From: Abditibacteriaceae bacterium
GTDB taxonomy: Bacteria > Armatimonadota > Abditibacteriia > Abditibacteriales > Abditibacteriaceae
Assembly (NCBI GenBank): GCA_019239895.1
Contig: JAFAZH010000048.1
Span: 62,001 to 126,000 of the forward strand
Direction of reading: 5' to 3'
Length of the DNA stretch: 64,000 bases
How positions within the stretch are numbered: the first letter of the stretch is position 1; every line of letters begins with the position of its first letter. The position numbers and the translations under genes were made by a program. This document shows positions 52,927 through 61,614 of the stretch, in pieces. Under the pieces are notes generated by a model. It searched no databases and was not told the origin of the DNA. It was given only the letters and a program-made list of their open reading frames with translations.

Positions 52927-54537
52927 ATGGCAACGGGTTTAGTCAATCTTATCACGTCTGTGCAATCACCATATCAAAATTCAGGATCATACCAGTCGCA
53001 GAGCCAAGGCTCATCCCAGCGACAATCGCAAGGCACGGTGAGAGGCGGGACGAACGCGCGCCTCTTCTCGCCACCTGTCAAGCAGGGGCTTTTCGCCAAC
53101 TACAGAGAAGATAGCTTCTATGACGAAATGTTCGATGAGAAAGGGTGCCCGCGTGCTCATTACCAGGGCGTCTTCGATCAACTGAGCGCGATGTCCGCTG
53201 AAGACTTTATGGCCCGGCGACGGCGAGCCGATCTGACTTTTCTCCAGCAGGGCATCACCTTCACAGTTTATGGTGATGGCGCCAGCACGGAAAGGATATT
53301 TCCCTTCGACCTCGTGCCGCGCATTATCACTGCCCGTAAATGGACGCGCATCGAGACCGGACTAAAACAGCGCATTCGTGCCCTGAATCTCTTCTTGCAC
53401 GATGTTTACCACGACCAGAAGATTCTCAAGGATGGCATCATTCCGCTTGATATGGTGCTGGGGTGCGCCGACTATCGGCGCGAAATCTATGGCGTAGACG
53501 TACCCAAAGATGTTTATATTCACATCACCGGCACCGACCTCGTGCGTGACCGCAGTGGAGAATTTTATGTTTTAGAAGACAACCTGCGCACTCCTTCGGG
53601 CGTTTCTTACGTCCTGGAAAACCGCCAGGTTATGAAACACACATTTCCCATGACCTTCGCGCATTATAATGTGCGCTCAGTGGATACTTACAGCCTTGAC
53701 CTACGCGAGAGCCTGTGCGCTGTGGCCCCAGAAGGAGTAGAAAACCCCAACATCGTCATTCTGACCCCCGGCATTTATAACTCGGCCTATTTTGAACATG
53801 CTTTTCTCGCCAAGCAAATGGGCGTGGAATTGTGCCAGGGGTCAGACCTGATTGTGGACGATGCCAAAGTTTATATGCGCACCACTCAGGGCTTGCGCCG
53901 CGTGGATGTGATTTATCGCCGCGTGGATGATGACTACCTCGATCCCCTGACCTTCCGGCCCGATTCTGCATTAGGCGTCACGGGGCTGATTAACTGCTGG
54001 AGGGCCGGTAACGTGGCACTGGCGAATGCGGTGGGCACTGGGGTCGCTGACGACAAGGCCATCTACGCCTATACCCCGGCTATCATTAAGTATTACCTCG
54101 GCGAAGAACCAATTTTGCCAGTAGTTAAGACTTATCTGACGCATATTGAGAGCGAGCAGAAATTTGTGCTTGAGCACCTGGAGGAATTGGTGGTAAAGCC
54201 AACTAACGCATCGGGCGGCTATGGAATGCTGGTTGGCCCCCATTCAACCGCCGCGCAACGCGAAGAGATGAAGCAGCGCATTCTGGCGAACCCACGCTCT
54301 TTCATCGCACAACCAACCCTCGCCTTATCGCGGCACCCAACCTTTGTCGAAGACGGCACCGGGGGCCATTTTGAAGGCCGCCATGTAGACCTGAGACCTT
54401 ACATTATTCATGGCGAGGACATTAAAGTCTTGCCCGGAGGTCTCAGCCGCGTCGCGTTGGTCAAAGATTCCCTGGTCGTCAACTCATCCCAGGGCGGTGG
54501 CTCGAAAGATACCTGGGTGCTGAGTCGGGATTTTTAG
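52927..54537 (+). CDS. Circularly permuted ATP-grasp type 2 protein (DUF404/DUF407)
   Basis: The frame opens at TTG 52882, but the first ATG is 52927 and is used here; neither has a clear ribosome-binding site. The protein of about 536 residues starts with a Gln/Ser-rich tail. The family signature follows: YDEMFDEKGCPRAHYQGV, LFLHDVYHDQKILKDG, FYVLEDNLRTPSGVSY, KPTNASGGYGMLVG and LRPYIIHGEDIKVLPGGLSRVAL. Family members are predicted peptide or amide ligases with permuted ATP-grasp order; the product is not known. The next gene encodes the partner alpha-E protein, as usual in this association. Confidence 0.9.
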   Translation: MATGLVNLITSVQSPYQNSGSYQSQSQGSSQRQSQGTVRGGTNARLFSPPVKQGLFANYREDSFYDEMFDEKGCPRAHYQGVFDQLSAMSAEDFMARRRRADLTFLQQGITFTVYGDGASTERIFPFDLVPRIITARKWTRIETGLKQRIRALNLFLHDVYHDQKILKDGIIPLDMVLGCADYRREIYGVDVPKDVYIHITGTDLVRDRSGEFYVLEDNLRTPSGVSYVLENRQVMKHTFPMTFAHYNVRSVDTYSLDLRESLCAVAPEGVENPNIVILTPGIYNSAYFEHAFLAKQMGVELCQGSDLIVDDAKVYMRTTQGLRRVDVIYRRVDDDYLDPLTFRPDSALGVTGLINCWRAGNVALANAVGTGVADDKAIYAYTPAIIKYYLGEEPILPVVKTYLTHIESEQKFVLEHLEELVVKPTNASGGYGMLVGPHSTAAQREEMKQRILANPRSFIAQPTLALSRHPTFVEDGTGGHFEGRHVDLRPYIIHGEDIKVLPGGLSRVALVKDSLVVNSSQGGGSKDTWVLSRDF

Positions 54538-54634
54538 CGGTAGTCGGTAGTCAGTGGTCGGTAGTCGGTTGGGGCAAAGCCATAGCGTAACTACATTGTT
54601 ATGGTCTGGTTTCCTCTAACCGACTACCGACAAC
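54538..54634. repeat. GTAGTCGG-type repeat between the ATP-grasp and alpha-E genes
   Basis: Direct GTAGTCGGTAGTCAG copies (54541-54570) are followed by an inverted CCGACTACCGAC (54619-54630). Similar DNA occurs inside the response-regulator gene near 36090-36105. Confidence 0.6.
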
Positions 54635-54643
54635 GGAGACCCT

Positions 54644-55624
54644 ATGTTAAGTCGTGTCGCAGAGTCATTGTTTTGGATGGCGCGTTATTACGAGCGGGCG
54701 GAAAATACCGCGCGTTTGATGGATGTCAACATCAATATGATGTTGGATATGGGCGAATATATGCAAGAGGTGGGCAGTAGCGCACCCTATTGGAATCCCA
54801 TTATTCGCATCACCAGCCCCTTTGACGACTTTCGCGCTCGCTTCCCTAAAACCACCCAGGAATCCGCTATCGAATGGCTGACCTGGTGTGAGGATAATCC
54901 AAACTCTATCCTCGTCTGTATTGGTCGCGCCCGTGAAAATGCGCGTGCCATGCGCGATGCCATTTCATCCGAGATGTGGGAGCAGATCAACACTACTTAC
55001 CTGCAATTGAAGGATACCGACCACTCGCAAATCTGGCGTGAAGGTGCCCACTCTTTTTTCGGGCGCATCCGCATGGCCTCGCAGTTATTTCAGGGCTTGG
55101 TCGAAACCACTATGCTGCGCGAAGAAGGCTGGCAGTGGATTCAATTGGGTAAATATCTGGAGCGGGCTGACGCCACCACGCGCCTGGTAGACGTGAAATA
55201 CCATATCCTTTTGCCGTCATTGGATGAAGTCGGCGGCCCGATAGATAACGTGCAGTGGATTGCAGTGCTCAAATCGTGCAGCGCCTACGAAGCCTACCAG
55301 AAGCGTAACGTGGCCCGCATTACGCCTTCGCGGGTCGCGGGTTTCTTGGTCTTAGACCACACTTTCCCGCGCGCTGTGCGCTTTTGTTTCGATCAAATTC
55401 GCCTCTCCCTGCGCTCTATTTCCGTTGAGCATGGCTTGTTGGAAGAAAGGTCGCCGGAAATTATCGCCTCGCATGTGCGCCACACGCTCGATCAAACCAC
55501 CATGACGGGCATTATCCAGTCTGGATTGCACCAAAATATGATCCAGTTGCAGGATTATTGTGGCGAAATCTCCCAAAAAATCACCCAAACCTACTTTCAA
55601 GGTGCATTACGGCACGCAGCTTGA
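54644..55624 (+). CDS. Alpha-E domain protein (DUF403)
   Basis: The protein has 326 residues, nearly all alpha-helical. The start LSRVAESLFWMARYYERAEN is the hallmark of the family, as are WEQINTTYLQL, LGKYLERADATTRLVDVKY and the final helices. GGAGACCCT precedes ATG. The alpha-E protein always travels with the permuted ATP-grasp and transglutaminase genes and is thought to act with the ligase; its biochemical role is not established. Confidence 0.92.
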   Translation: MLSRVAESLFWMARYYERAENTARLMDVNINMMLDMGEYMQEVGSSAPYWNPIIRITSPFDDFRARFPKTTQESAIEWLTWCEDNPNSILVCIGRARENARAMRDAISSEMWEQINTTYLQLKDTDHSQIWREGAHSFFGRIRMASQLFQGLVETTMLREEGWQWIQLGKYLERADATTRLVDVKYHILLPSLDEVGGPIDNVQWIAVLKSCSAYEAYQKRNVARITPSRVAGFLVLDHTFPRAVRFCFDQIRLSLRSISVEHGLLEERSPEIIASHVRHTLDQTTMTGIIQSGLHQNMIQLQDYCGEISQKITQTYFQGALRHAA

Positions 55625-55631
55625 GATAATT

Positions 55632-55704
55632 TTGAGTTGTGAATTTTGAGTGATGAATTTCTAACTGATGAAAATTCAAAACTCAACATTCAAAATTCAG
55701 AATT
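55632..55704. repeat. AT-rich TTGAGT / ACTCAA inverted repeat
   Basis: TTTGAGTTGTGAATTTTGAG pairs imperfectly with AATTCAAAACTCAACATTCA. It fills the 86-base gap before the transglutaminase gene. Confidence 0.5.
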
Positions 55705-55710
55705 TGCTTT

Positions 55711-56670
55711 ATGCTCATTACCACCTTACACGAAACGACTTTCGAGTATGATAGCCCAATTCGTGGCACGTTTACAGAAGCGCGGCTGTGGCCCGTGAGT
55801 GATAACTGGCAAACCTGCCACCAATTCTCTTTAAGTGTTGATCCATTGCGCCCTTTGGCCGAAAGCCGCGACTACTATGGCAATATGGTGCTGAATTTCA
55901 ATATCATGCCGCCGCACCGCCGGGTGGTGGTCACAGGGCATTCTGTGGTGGAGACGCACCGCAACCCATTCGCGCCGCGCCCGCTGCTGGCGGAGTTTGA
56001 GACACGACGAGCACACCTGGATTATCTGGGTTTCGATGGCCCAGTCGAGTGCGTCCCAGAATTGCAGGAGTTAGCTAATACCGTGGGACTAAATCAGGGG
56101 ATCGTCCAAGCACAGCGGATGAGCCAGAGCCAGACAATGGGCACCATGATGCAGCGCCAGAGCCTGGGCACTGATCTTTTTGAGGCTGTGCAAGCTCTTA
56201 ATACTCTGATTTATGAGCATTTCACCTATGCGCCGATGAGCACTCATGTACATACCAAAATTTCCGAGGTTTTTACTGGGGGTAAAGGCGTATGCCAGGA
56301 TTTTGCCCATGTCTTCATCGCTGTGTGCCGCTGGGTGGGTTTGCCCGCCCGCTATGTCAGCGGCTATTTAGTGACGGGCCGCTCGCGCTCGGCAGCAGGC
56401 GCATCCGCCTCGCACGCCTGGGCCGAAGTTTTGCTGCCTGGTGATGGTTGGTATGAATTCGATCCCACCAATAACCTTTTAGCCAATGATTATTACATTA
56501 AGTTAGCGATGGGCCGCGATTACCGTGATGTGCCACCCACCCGTGGCGTCTATAATGGCCGTGGCATCCAAAGCCACTTGAGCGTGCGGGTGCATACCAT
56601 CGTCGAGGACGATGATATAGGAGGGACGCGAGAAGAAGGCCGCGTCGCAGCCCATGAATTAGTGGGTTAA
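55711..56670 (+). CDS. Transglutaminase-like protein (bacterial, BTLCP-type N-terminus)
   Basis: The protein has 319 residues. The N-terminal beta-rich domain (TTFEYDSPIRGTFTEARLWP, DYYGNMVLNFNI) is followed by a transglutaminase-like core with catalytic triad Cys195 (GVCQDFAH), His235 (SHAWAE) and Asp251 (EFDPTN). Such proteins are predicted thiol peptidases or amide-forming enzymes that act with the ATP-grasp and alpha-E partners. It is the third gene of the plus-strand run. A second paralogue with the same triad spacing follows. Confidence 0.92.
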   Translation: MLITTLHETTFEYDSPIRGTFTEARLWPVSDNWQTCHQFSLSVDPLRPLAESRDYYGNMVLNFNIMPPHRRVVVTGHSVVETHRNPFAPRPLLAEFETRRAHLDYLGFDGPVECVPELQELANTVGLNQGIVQAQRMSQSQTMGTMMQRQSLGTDLFEAVQALNTLIYEHFTYAPMSTHVHTKISEVFTGGKGVCQDFAHVFIAVCRWVGLPARYVSGYLVTGRSRSAAGASASHAWAEVLLPGDGWYEFDPTNNLLANDYYIKLAMGRDYRDVPPTRGVYNGRGIQSHLSVRVHTIVEDDDIGGTREEGRVAAHELVG

Positions 56671-56737
56671 GCTACCTCCTGCTAATGGTAGAAGAACTTT
56701 AAGCAGGAATAGCAAGAAGGTAAGAAGTTAATTGAGT

Positions 56738-56891
56738 TAGGACTTACGCAAAAGCTATCACGGCAGAGTGTCATTCCGAGCGAAACGCAGTGCAGTCGAG
56801 GAATCTTGAGATGCCTTCTCCCGCTTTCACGCTAAAGATTCCTCGACTTCGTTGCACTCCGCTCGGAATGACACTCTGCGCATAAGTCCTA
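56738..56891. repeat. Inverted repeat, TGTCATTCCGAGCG type with outer TAGGACTTACGCA arms
   Basis: TAGGACTTACGCA (56738-56750) pairs with TGCGCATAAGTCCTA at the right end. Inside, GCAGAGTGTCATTCCGAGCG pairs with its complement near 56860-56880, and GAGGAATCTT with AAGATTCCTC. The core is a sequence type known from many bacterial genomes. The right edge reaches the ATG at 56891 of the next open frame. Confidence 0.8.
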
Positions 56892-56947
56892 TGAGTTGCA
56901 AAATCGTACAGCAAAATAGACCAATTATTTTACCCAATTTTTCAGTT

Positions 56948-57853
56948 ATGAATCCAGAAGCCATGCACCAATTAGAAGTTGACGAGCGGTTTCTTTCGCC
57001 CCGTCCGTTACCAGATTATGTGCCGCCTGCCAGTGGCCTGCTAACGCTAAAAGTCGGTTGCGAATTCCGTTATCATGTCCCGTGGTCTACCCCCACTGTT
57101 ATGCAGGTCGAGCCGCGGCGCGATGGGCCGCACCGCATTTTACAGGAGAAGTGGGAGACTACACCCGCAATTCCCTTGCATGAATATCTTGATAGTTTTG
57201 GCAATCGCTGCCGTCGCTTTACCATGCCAACGGGTGATGTCACCTTGCGCTATGATGCCTTAGTCGAAGTGACCGCCGCACCCGACGAAGTTGACCTCAC
57301 TGCCCGCCAGTTACCAGTCGAAGAGATACCTGATGAAATTTTGGTCTACACTTTGCCGAGCCGCTATTGCCTCTCCGATACCCTCTCTGATACCGCCTGG
57401 CAGCTATTTGGCAATAGTGAGATGGGTTGGGCGCGGGTGCAAGCGGTGTGCGATTGGATTTACCAAAATATCATTTATAAGAGCGGTAGCAGCAACGCTT
57501 TTACTACCGCCTTTGAGGTCTATGAGCAACGCGCTGGCATCTGCCGCGACTTTGCGCACATGGGCGTCACGCTCTGCCGCGCCTTGAACATCCCGGCCCG
57601 CTACGTGTTCGGCTACTTTCCCGATGTTGGCGTGGTGGCACCGGATATTGCAATGGACTTTCACGCCTGGTTTGAGGTTTATCTAGATGGCCGCTGGCGA
57701 CCCTTCGATGCCCGCCATAATATCCCCCGCATTGGCCGCGTCCCCATAGCTCGTGGCCGCGATGCTGTTGACTGCGCGATGGTCACCACTTATGGCCCGG
57801 CCACGTTTCAAAGCATGATCGTGTGGTCGGATGATGTGAGTGAAGCCAGGTAA
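56948..57853 (+). CDS. Second transglutaminase-like protein
   Basis: The frame is open from 56852, but the TTG there and the ATG at 56891 lie within or at the edge of a palindromic repeat, so ATG 56948 (MNPEAMHQLEVDERF) is preferred. The protein of 301 residues has a beta-rich N-terminal part (LTLKVGCEFRYHVPW) and a core with triad Cys199 (GICRDFAH), His239 (FHAWFE) and Asp254 (PFDARHN). Spacing matches the upstream paralogue, but sequence identity is low, so this is an old duplication of distinct function. Confidence 0.87.
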   Translation: MNPEAMHQLEVDERFLSPRPLPDYVPPASGLLTLKVGCEFRYHVPWSTPTVMQVEPRRDGPHRILQEKWETTPAIPLHEYLDSFGNRCRRFTMPTGDVTLRYDALVEVTAAPDEVDLTARQLPVEEIPDEILVYTLPSRYCLSDTLSDTAWQLFGNSEMGWARVQAVCDWIYQNIIYKSGSSNAFTTAFEVYEQRAGICRDFAHMGVTLCRALNIPARYVFGYFPDVGVVAPDIAMDFHAWFEVYLDGRWRPFDARHNIPRIGRVPIARGRDAVDCAMVTTYGPATFQSMIVWSDDVSEAR

Positions 57854-58192
57854 AAACACGGGCGATTTCAACTTGCAACAGCGCCGTGGAGGGTACGGGC
57901 ATATCGTAAACCGCATGGGCTGTAATATAAAGTTCCACACCTCAAGCATAACAAATAGATGTTGCATGAATGTTGCGGGGTTATTTAAGGGGAACCTACC
58001 CCTATCCTCCACCCCACAAGAGAGCATATTCTGCTATCTTGGGCACCTGACATTCGCATTAGCAGTTAAGGCGTGCTCCTAGCATAACCACAGCACCATG
58101 CATAGAGCATAGCGACAGCAAAGAACCAGTGATACTCGCAACTTGATTAGGAATCCGCTGTCTTATCCAGTCAACACTGGAAGAAGAAGCAT
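57854..58192. other. 339-bp intergenic region without a recognised gene
   Basis: No gene, RNA or strong palindrome is seen. GGAAGAAGAAG before 58193 is the ribosome-binding site of the next gene. The C-rich and G-rich runs near 57970-58010 (GGGGTTATTTAAGGGGAACC, CCTACCCCTATCC) could pair loosely. Confidence 0.4.
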
Positions 58193-58714
58193 ATGAATAA
58201 GCGATTAGTTGCGGTTGCGACTGCTACGTTGGCAACTACCTACTTAAACTTGCCCTGTTTGGCCCAAAACTCTAAATTGGGAACTCCTGCCCACCCTGTT
58301 ACTCAGGCCGCGCTCGGCCAGTTTCAGATTGCGTCTTCGCCACACTCAGGCTCCGTCTTCATGGATGTTAATCACGCCCAGGCTCTACCTTTGCTGCGAA
58401 CTATGGTGCAGCAAATTCAGCGTAAAATTATCCTTAGTGATGAAGCCACAGTGACACTCCAAAAGACAACTATCTTTACGCCGCACCCAACCGAAATCAA
58501 CGTGGATCAGTTTATCAGGGAGATGGCCAAGGCAAACGGATTATCGTGGGGTAAAGTTGGCCAGGATACTTATCTGGTGGTGTTAAACAATTCCCCCTCG
58601 AAGCCGGATTTACCCAAGACTAACGAAGTGCCGCCAGCATCCAAGACGGGACCTAAATCGGAGCCTCGACAAGCGCCGCTCGATGGTTATTTCTGGCTCT
58701 TGTCCCCAAGGTAG
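58193..58714 (+). CDS. Small secreted protein with STN (secretin/TonB short) domain
   Basis: The protein has 173 residues. A signal peptide (about 1-25, ending CLAQ) is followed by an about 85-residue domain: VFMDVNHAQALPLLRTMV, KIILSDEATVTLQ and INVDQFIREMAKANGLSW-type strands and helices. This is the pattern of the short domain at the N-terminus of secretins and TonB receptors. The C-terminal part is Pro/Lys-rich. No channel domain follows, so it is a stand-alone STN protein, perhaps for binding a partner in the periplasm. It lies between the transglutaminase genes and the Anbu gene. Confidence 0.65.
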   Translation: MNKRLVAVATATLATTYLNLPCLAQNSKLGTPAHPVTQAALGQFQIASSPHSGSVFMDVNHAQALPLLRTMVQQIQRKIILSDEATVTLQKTTIFTPHPTEINVDQFIREMAKANGLSWGKVGQDTYLVVLNNSPSKPDLPKTNEVPPASKTGPKSEPRQAPLDGYFWLLSPR

Positions 58715-58794
58715 TGCGGTAGGTGTTTAGATTTTGCTGCTCCTTCCCTAAATCCAGCGTTCCCCCTCGATAGCAGAGCGAAGACAGACAGAGG

Positions 58795-59547
58795 TTATTC
58801 GCCAGCAACAGGAAATTCTAACTCTGGCATAGTCTTCGCCAGTTCCGCCAGGCCCGCACTCCAACGCTGGCGAATGGTTTTCAAGTAGTCGTTACCTTCT
58901 TCCAGGCGAATCTGGTGGCACACTCTCAAAGCATCTTTCTCATAGCACAAAATATCAATGGGGGGGCCAACGGAAAGGTTACTTTTCATGGTCGAGTCCA
59001 TTGAAAGCGCACCAAACTTCACAGCGTCCCGCAGGCTCATTTCAGAGGTAAAGCCACGATCTAAAATAGGCTTGCCATATTTTGACTCGCCAATCTGCAA
59101 AAATGGCGAGTCGGTATCCGCGTGCATGATATTGCCCTGCGGGTAGATGTAGTAAATCTGATGCGGCAAAGTGCCAATTTGCCCGGCGACCAGGAAGTGG
59201 ATATTGAAGCGAAAGTCGTCTTTCTCCAGATAGGCGCGATCCAGCTTATCCACTTCGCGGATTTTGCTACCAACATAGCGGGCCGTCTCAAAGAGCGAAG
59301 GCTGATTCATCAGATGACGCGTGTCATGCGCTGCTTTGCCAGCCTGAATATCTTCCTCAATCAGCTCCAGCACCGTGTGCGTAAGCGAGAGATTGCCCGA
59401 ACTGAGCAGGCAGATCACGCGGTCACCCGGCGCTTCAAAGACGTGCATTTTGCGATGCACGGCGATGTTATCCATGCCCGCATTGCTGCGCGAATCGGAA
59501 AGCAGCACAATACCTTCTCGGCAGTAAAGTCCTAAACAATAAGTCAT
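58795..59547 (-). CDS. Anbu proteasome-like peptidase
   Basis: The protein has 250 residues and no propeptide: the start MTYCLGLYCREGIVLLSDSR puts the catalytic Thr at position 2, exposed after Met removal. SRSNAGMDNIAVHRKMHVF, LLSSGNLSLT, IGESKYGKPILDRGF and LGALSMDST-type SMDSTMKSN segments are specific to the Anbu branch of the 20S proteasome/HslV fold. Anbu particles form open, helical or lock-washer-like rings, and their activity is weak or unproven. It is on the opposite strand to the ATP-grasp, alpha-E and transglutaminase genes, with which it is commonly associated. Confidence 0.92.
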   Translation of the reverse strand: MTYCLGLYCREGIVLLSDSRSNAGMDNIAVHRKMHVFEAPGDRVICLLSSGNLSLTHTVLELIEEDIQAGKAAHDTRHLMNQPSLFETARYVGSKIREVDKLDRAYLEKDDFRFNIHFLVAGQIGTLPHQIYYIYPQGNIMHADTDSPFLQIGESKYGKPILDRGFTSEMSLRDAVKFGALSMDSTMKSNLSVGPPIDILCYEKDALRVCHQIRLEEGNDYLKTIRQRWSAGLAELAKTMPELEFPVAGE

Positions 59548-59812
59548 AAGTAAAAATTAAAGGCAATAATCCTGGCTGGCCTTGCCAGCATGGTACAAAA
59601 GTTATACTTTGCAACAGAGTCCCTGAGTAGTGGCGCGTAGTATGGCTTAATGTAACCACTATGACAAGAGCAGCAATGAGTCAAAGACTAGCCTCATTGC
59701 CAAGTGTAGAAACAAAGCCAGTATACTAGCCACAGCGCGACTTCTTTTTACTTTTCGCTTTGATTATGAGATAAAATAAGTTGCATCCATCTCGACCCGG
59801 AGAACACTTGCT

Positions 59813-61480
59813 ATGCCCCCACTGTTTGGTGTTTTATTCGCTACTCCCTTATTAGGATTAGTTGTCCTCATTCAACTCTTCTTTTCAACCGCCTTTATTC
59901 CCTATAAGGTTGAGCGACCCACCCGGCGCGTGCCCTATTTTACCTATGGGCTGATTGGTGTCAATGTGTTTATCTTCTTTGTGACCGTATTAATCGCCAA
60001 CGTCAATTTAGGGGCGGATCACATTGAGGGCGCTAAAGCCAAACAAACTCTAATGGATAAATATGGTGCCAATGCGGAGAAAACAGCTCTCGATCAAGCC
60101 GATAATGCGAAGGGCTTTCAACAGTTATGGCAAATTCAGCACGCGAACTCCTCTTATGTATTAGAACCCCATTACTCAGTGCTTAACATCTTTGCCTATC
60201 GTCCTGCGGAACCTTCATTCTTCGGAAAAATTGTAGGTCTTTTTGGCAGCATGTTTTTACATGGCGGGTTACTCCACCTGGCGGGCAATATGTTGTATTT
60301 GTGGGTGTTTGGACGCGCTCTGGAAGAAGAGTTAGGGCCTCTGATCTTCGCCGGGGCTTATCTATTAAGCGGCGTTGCAGCGACTTTGCTTTATCACATT
60401 ATGATTATGCAATTCACACCGCAATCCGCAGGTTTGCCGCTCACGGGAGCTTCCGGGGCTATCGCAGGGGTACTTGGCTTGTTCGCGCTGCGTTTTTATC
60501 GCACGCCGGTGAATATCTTCTATATCCAGACGGTCAGTCTCGTCATAGTGCTGGTGGTGTCGGCCATAGCAGGGGTTATCTGTGGGTTATTGTTAGGCAT
60601 CGTTGGCTTTGTCCTCGGCTTTTTTGGTGTCTGGATTGGCTTCCTGATCTACATGCGCAAGACCGCCTTCGGCACCTTTAAGATTCCTTCGGCCTGGGCT
60701 ATTGGCATCTGGCTCCTGGTGTTCAACCTGCTGCCCGGTATCGTAGACCTCTTCCAAGTCGGCAAGCAGGGCGGCACGGCGCACTGGGCGCACATTGGCG
60801 GCTTTGTTTTGGGCATGATCTATGCCTTGCTAATCGGTTCCAAGGAAGAAGGCCAGGTCGAATATATGCTGGAAGATGCCCAGAAAGCCTTAGCCAGTGG
60901 CAATACCGAGAACGCGGTCTCTTTTTCCGAGAACCTGTTGCAACGCGAGCCAAATAACGCGGGGGCCTATGAAGTTATCGCCAAGTCCTATGACCGCACC
61001 AATAATGAAGATGCTGCTCTGGATAACTACGAATTAGCCATCAACCGTTACATTCAAAGTGGTGAGCGCGAAAAAGCAGCACAACTTTACCTGGATGCTT
61101 TACGCAAGCACACCCACTTTATTCTGGGGCCGGAACAACAACTCATTGTGGGCAACCAGATGGCGAAAGATAGTGACTTTCAAAACGCGGCAGAAACCCT
61201 CGTCAAAATTCCTTACACTTTCCCGGAAGCGCCCGAAGGTGAAGTTAGTTTGCTGCGTAGTGCCCAACTCTATCTGGAGCATTTAAAAGACCCCCAAATG
61301 GCGTCTCAACTGCTCGCAATGTTCATGCAACGCTATCCCGACACCCACTGGATGCCGCAAGCCGAACGCGCCCTCAAAATCGCCCAATTTCAACTTAGCC
61401 AACCAGAAGATGGCGCAGGGGAGTTAGGACTGACAGGGCCAGTCGCAGCACCACCTGCGCCCACCCGACCTCGACCATAA
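59813..61480 (+). CDS. Rhomboid-family intramembrane protease with C-terminal TPR region
   Basis: The protein has 555 residues. After an N-terminal membrane segment and a second one (about 45-63), a soluble loop of about 70 residues precedes the rhomboid core: MFLHGGLLHLAGNMLYLWVFG, LTGASGAIAG with nucleophile Ser214, and WAHIGGF with His327. The dyad is complete, so it should be active. About 200 residues follow with TPR-like repeats (EDAQKALASGNTENAVSF, NAGAYEVIAKSYDRTN) and a Pro-rich tail. CCCGGAGAAC precedes ATG. Rhomboid-TPR fusions occur in several phyla; the TPRs may bring substrates or partners. Confidence 0.88.
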   Translation: MPPLFGVLFATPLLGLVVLIQLFFSTAFIPYKVERPTRRVPYFTYGLIGVNVFIFFVTVLIANVNLGADHIEGAKAKQTLMDKYGANAEKTALDQADNAKGFQQLWQIQHANSSYVLEPHYSVLNIFAYRPAEPSFFGKIVGLFGSMFLHGGLLHLAGNMLYLWVFGRALEEELGPLIFAGAYLLSGVAATLLYHIMIMQFTPQSAGLPLTGASGAIAGVLGLFALRFYRTPVNIFYIQTVSLVIVLVVSAIAGVICGLLLGIVGFVLGFFGVWIGFLIYMRKTAFGTFKIPSAWAIGIWLLVFNLLPGIVDLFQVGKQGGTAHWAHIGGFVLGMIYALLIGSKEEGQVEYMLEDAQKALASGNTENAVSFSENLLQREPNNAGAYEVIAKSYDRTNNEDAALDNYELAINRYIQSGEREKAAQLYLDALRKHTHFILGPEQQLIVGNQMAKDSDFQNAAETLVKIPYTFPEAPEGEVSLLRSAQLYLEHLKDPQMASQLLAMFMQRYPDTHWMPQAERALKIAQFQLSQPEDGAGELGLTGPVAAPPAPTRPRP

Positions 61481-61614
61481 CGTTTGCAGCCAGCCATTTT
61501 CTCCTGGTGTGGTCAAATTGCTGTAAAATATGTCATTGCAGGTCGTTAACGTGTACATCAATAAAGATTGTAGACGTAGCAGATGTAGAAATTCCGTAAA
61601 AGGAGAACACATCC

